Below the pieces are notes generated by a model. It was not told where the DNA came from and did no database searches. It was given only the letters and a program-made list of their open reading frames with translations. Source: Lachnoclostridium sp. UBA7122 (GTDB lineage Bacteria; Bacillota; Clostridia; Lachnospirales; Lachnospiraceae). Taken from it: 7,196 nt of DNA. Of this stretch, positions 6,249 through 7,196 are shown one piece after another. The DNA lies in NCBI GenBank assembly GCA_002493085.1, contig DKXQ01000024.1, positions 1 through 7,196 of the forward strand, written 5' to 3'. The stretch's first letter is position 1; the number at the start of each line of letters is the position of its first letter. Made by a program: the position numbers and the translations under genes.

Positions 6249-7169
6249 ATGGATAGTGAAAATATCAGTTTAAAAGCAAAAATAATGCGCCAGTTAATTA
6301 ATATGGCAACATCAGACCATCTTATCGGACCAGGCATAAAAAAAGGTACATTCCGCCGCAGGATGGTAGAGCCGCCATGGAAGTGTCCTGCTGGTTATTC
6401 GGTACTGGATATAAAAATGAAAAACTTTAATATGGAAATCCTGACTCCGCCAGAAGTAAATTCGGAGTGTATTGTGTTACAGCTCCACGGTGGTGGATAT
6501 ATTGGCAAGATGAGGAATGTATACAGAAGTTTTGCAAAGTACTATAGTGATATGCGCAGCGGCATGAAAGTGCTTACTATTGATTACAGGGTTGCACCTG
6601 AGAATCCCTATCCGGCGGCTTTAAATGATGCTTTAACGGCATATGGATGGCTGCTTGGGCTTGGATATAAAGGCCACAATATAATACTGGCTGGTGATTC
6701 GGCAGGGGGAGGACTTGCGCTTGCATTAAGTGAATATCTCAGGGACAATTCCATAGAACTGCCAGCAGCACTTGTCCTTATGTCGCCATGGACAGATTTA
6801 ACAGCTTCTGGTTCATCATATGAGACAAATTATGAACTTGACCCCCTGTTTGGCAATACAAGGGAAAGCATGATATATAATGGTGAGTATATTGGGGACA
6901 ATGAACCTGACAATCCATATATATCCCCGCTATTTGGGGAGTTTAATGCTCTTCCGCCAATGCTTTTCCAGGCTGGCAGCATTGAGATGCTTTTAAGCGA
7001 TTCAGTTGACGCAGCCCAAAAGGCAAAAGAGGCAGGCTGTGATGTACAGCTTAGTATCTATGATGGGATGTTCCATGTATTCCAGATGGCGCTGGACATA
7101 CTGCCTGAGTCACAGCAGGCGTGGCAGGAAGTAAAAGAATTTGTGGAAAACATAGAAGAAAAAGATTAG
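6249..7169 (+). CDS. HSL-type alpha/beta hydrolase (esterase)
   Basis: The 306-residue product has the hallmarks of the hormone-sensitive-lipase (bacterial family IV) esterases: HGGG (80-83) for the oxyanion hole, DYRVAPENPYPAAL (112-125), the nucleophile elbow GDSAG with S151, SPWTDL (179-184) and H276 in YDGMFH. The acid would be expected in the AGSIEMLLSDS stretch (242-252): E246 aligns best with the usual aspartate and D251 is the other candidate. No signal peptide is seen, so it is probably cytoplasmic. AGGAGGG (6238-6244) gives a very strong ribosome-binding site, and only 12 bases separate it from the membrane-protein gene. Such enzymes hydrolyse short acyl esters, lactones or acetylated small molecules; the operon suggests the substrate is linked to the upstream acyltransferase product. 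The 27 bases after its stop show no terminator. Confidence 0.88.
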   Translation: MDSENISLKAKIMRQLINMATSDHLIGPGIKKGTFRRRMVEPPWKCPAGYSVLDIKMKNFNMEILTPPEVNSECIVLQLHGGGYIGKMRNVYRSFAKYYSDMRSGMKVLTIDYRVAPENPYPAALNDALTAYGWLLGLGYKGHNIILAGDSAGGGLALALSEYLRDNSIELPAALVLMSPWTDLTASGSSYETNYELDPLFGNTRESMIYNGEYIGDNEPDNPYISPLFGEFNALPPMLFQAGSIEMLLSDSVDAAQKAKEAGCDVQLSIYDGMFHVFQMALDILPESQQAWQEVKEFVENIEEKD

Positions 7170-7196
7170 TATAATTGTTACTATTCACGGTCAATT

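Overview
This AT-rich window reads as chromosomal DNA of a Gram-positive Firmicute, most likely a gut or rumen Lachnospiraceae-type Clostridium relative. The grounds are inference from several signals: a secreted CotH-type kinase carrying an InlB-type repeat and Ig-like modules; a SpoIID-like/peptidoglycan-binding protein of a type I associate with clostridial spore formers; strong purine-rich Shine-Dalgarno sites; consensus -35/-10 promoters; and a tRNA without an encoded CCA. No transposase, integrase, CRISPR array or phage gene is visible.

Layout from left to right. (1) 1-319 is a single-tRNA transcription unit: a near-consensus promoter (41-69), tRNA-Thr(CGT) (131-203) and a long imperfect terminator palindrome (257-319). 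(2) 320-534 is a non-coding leader with small hairpins before a large plus-strand gene. (3) 535-3285 encodes a 916-residue exported CotH-family protein with a C-terminal Listeria-Bacteroides (InlB B-type) repeat and two Ig-like modules. (4) 3304-3343 is a 16-bp hairpin shared as a terminator by this gene and the convergent gene that follows. (5) 3369-4166, minus strand, is a SpoIID-like plus peptidoglycan-binding gene. Its reading frame is intact except at the very start, where a TAA stands at codon 4. No ATG, GTG, TTG or CTG lies in frame between that stop and residue 138. It is annotated as a pseudogene, with reservations. (6) From 4229 to 7169 runs a tight three-gene plus-strand operon driven by an extended -10 promoter at 4166-4174: an HxxxDG acyltransferase of the condensation/alcohol-acetyltransferase superfamily, a zinc-ribbon protein with about six membrane segments, and an HSL-type alpha/beta hydrolase.

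How the parts may work together. The CotH protein and the SpoIID-like protein both point to the cell surface, envelope or spore. The three-gene operon looks like a self-contained acyl-ester module with one enzyme that could form an ester or amide, one membrane partner and one enzyme that could hydrolyse it; its substrate cannot be read from the sequence. The two points most worth a second look are this cassette and the start-less SpoIID-like gene, whose 5' end is overlapped by the promoter of the cassette, with a -10 element that is nearly symmetrical on both strands.
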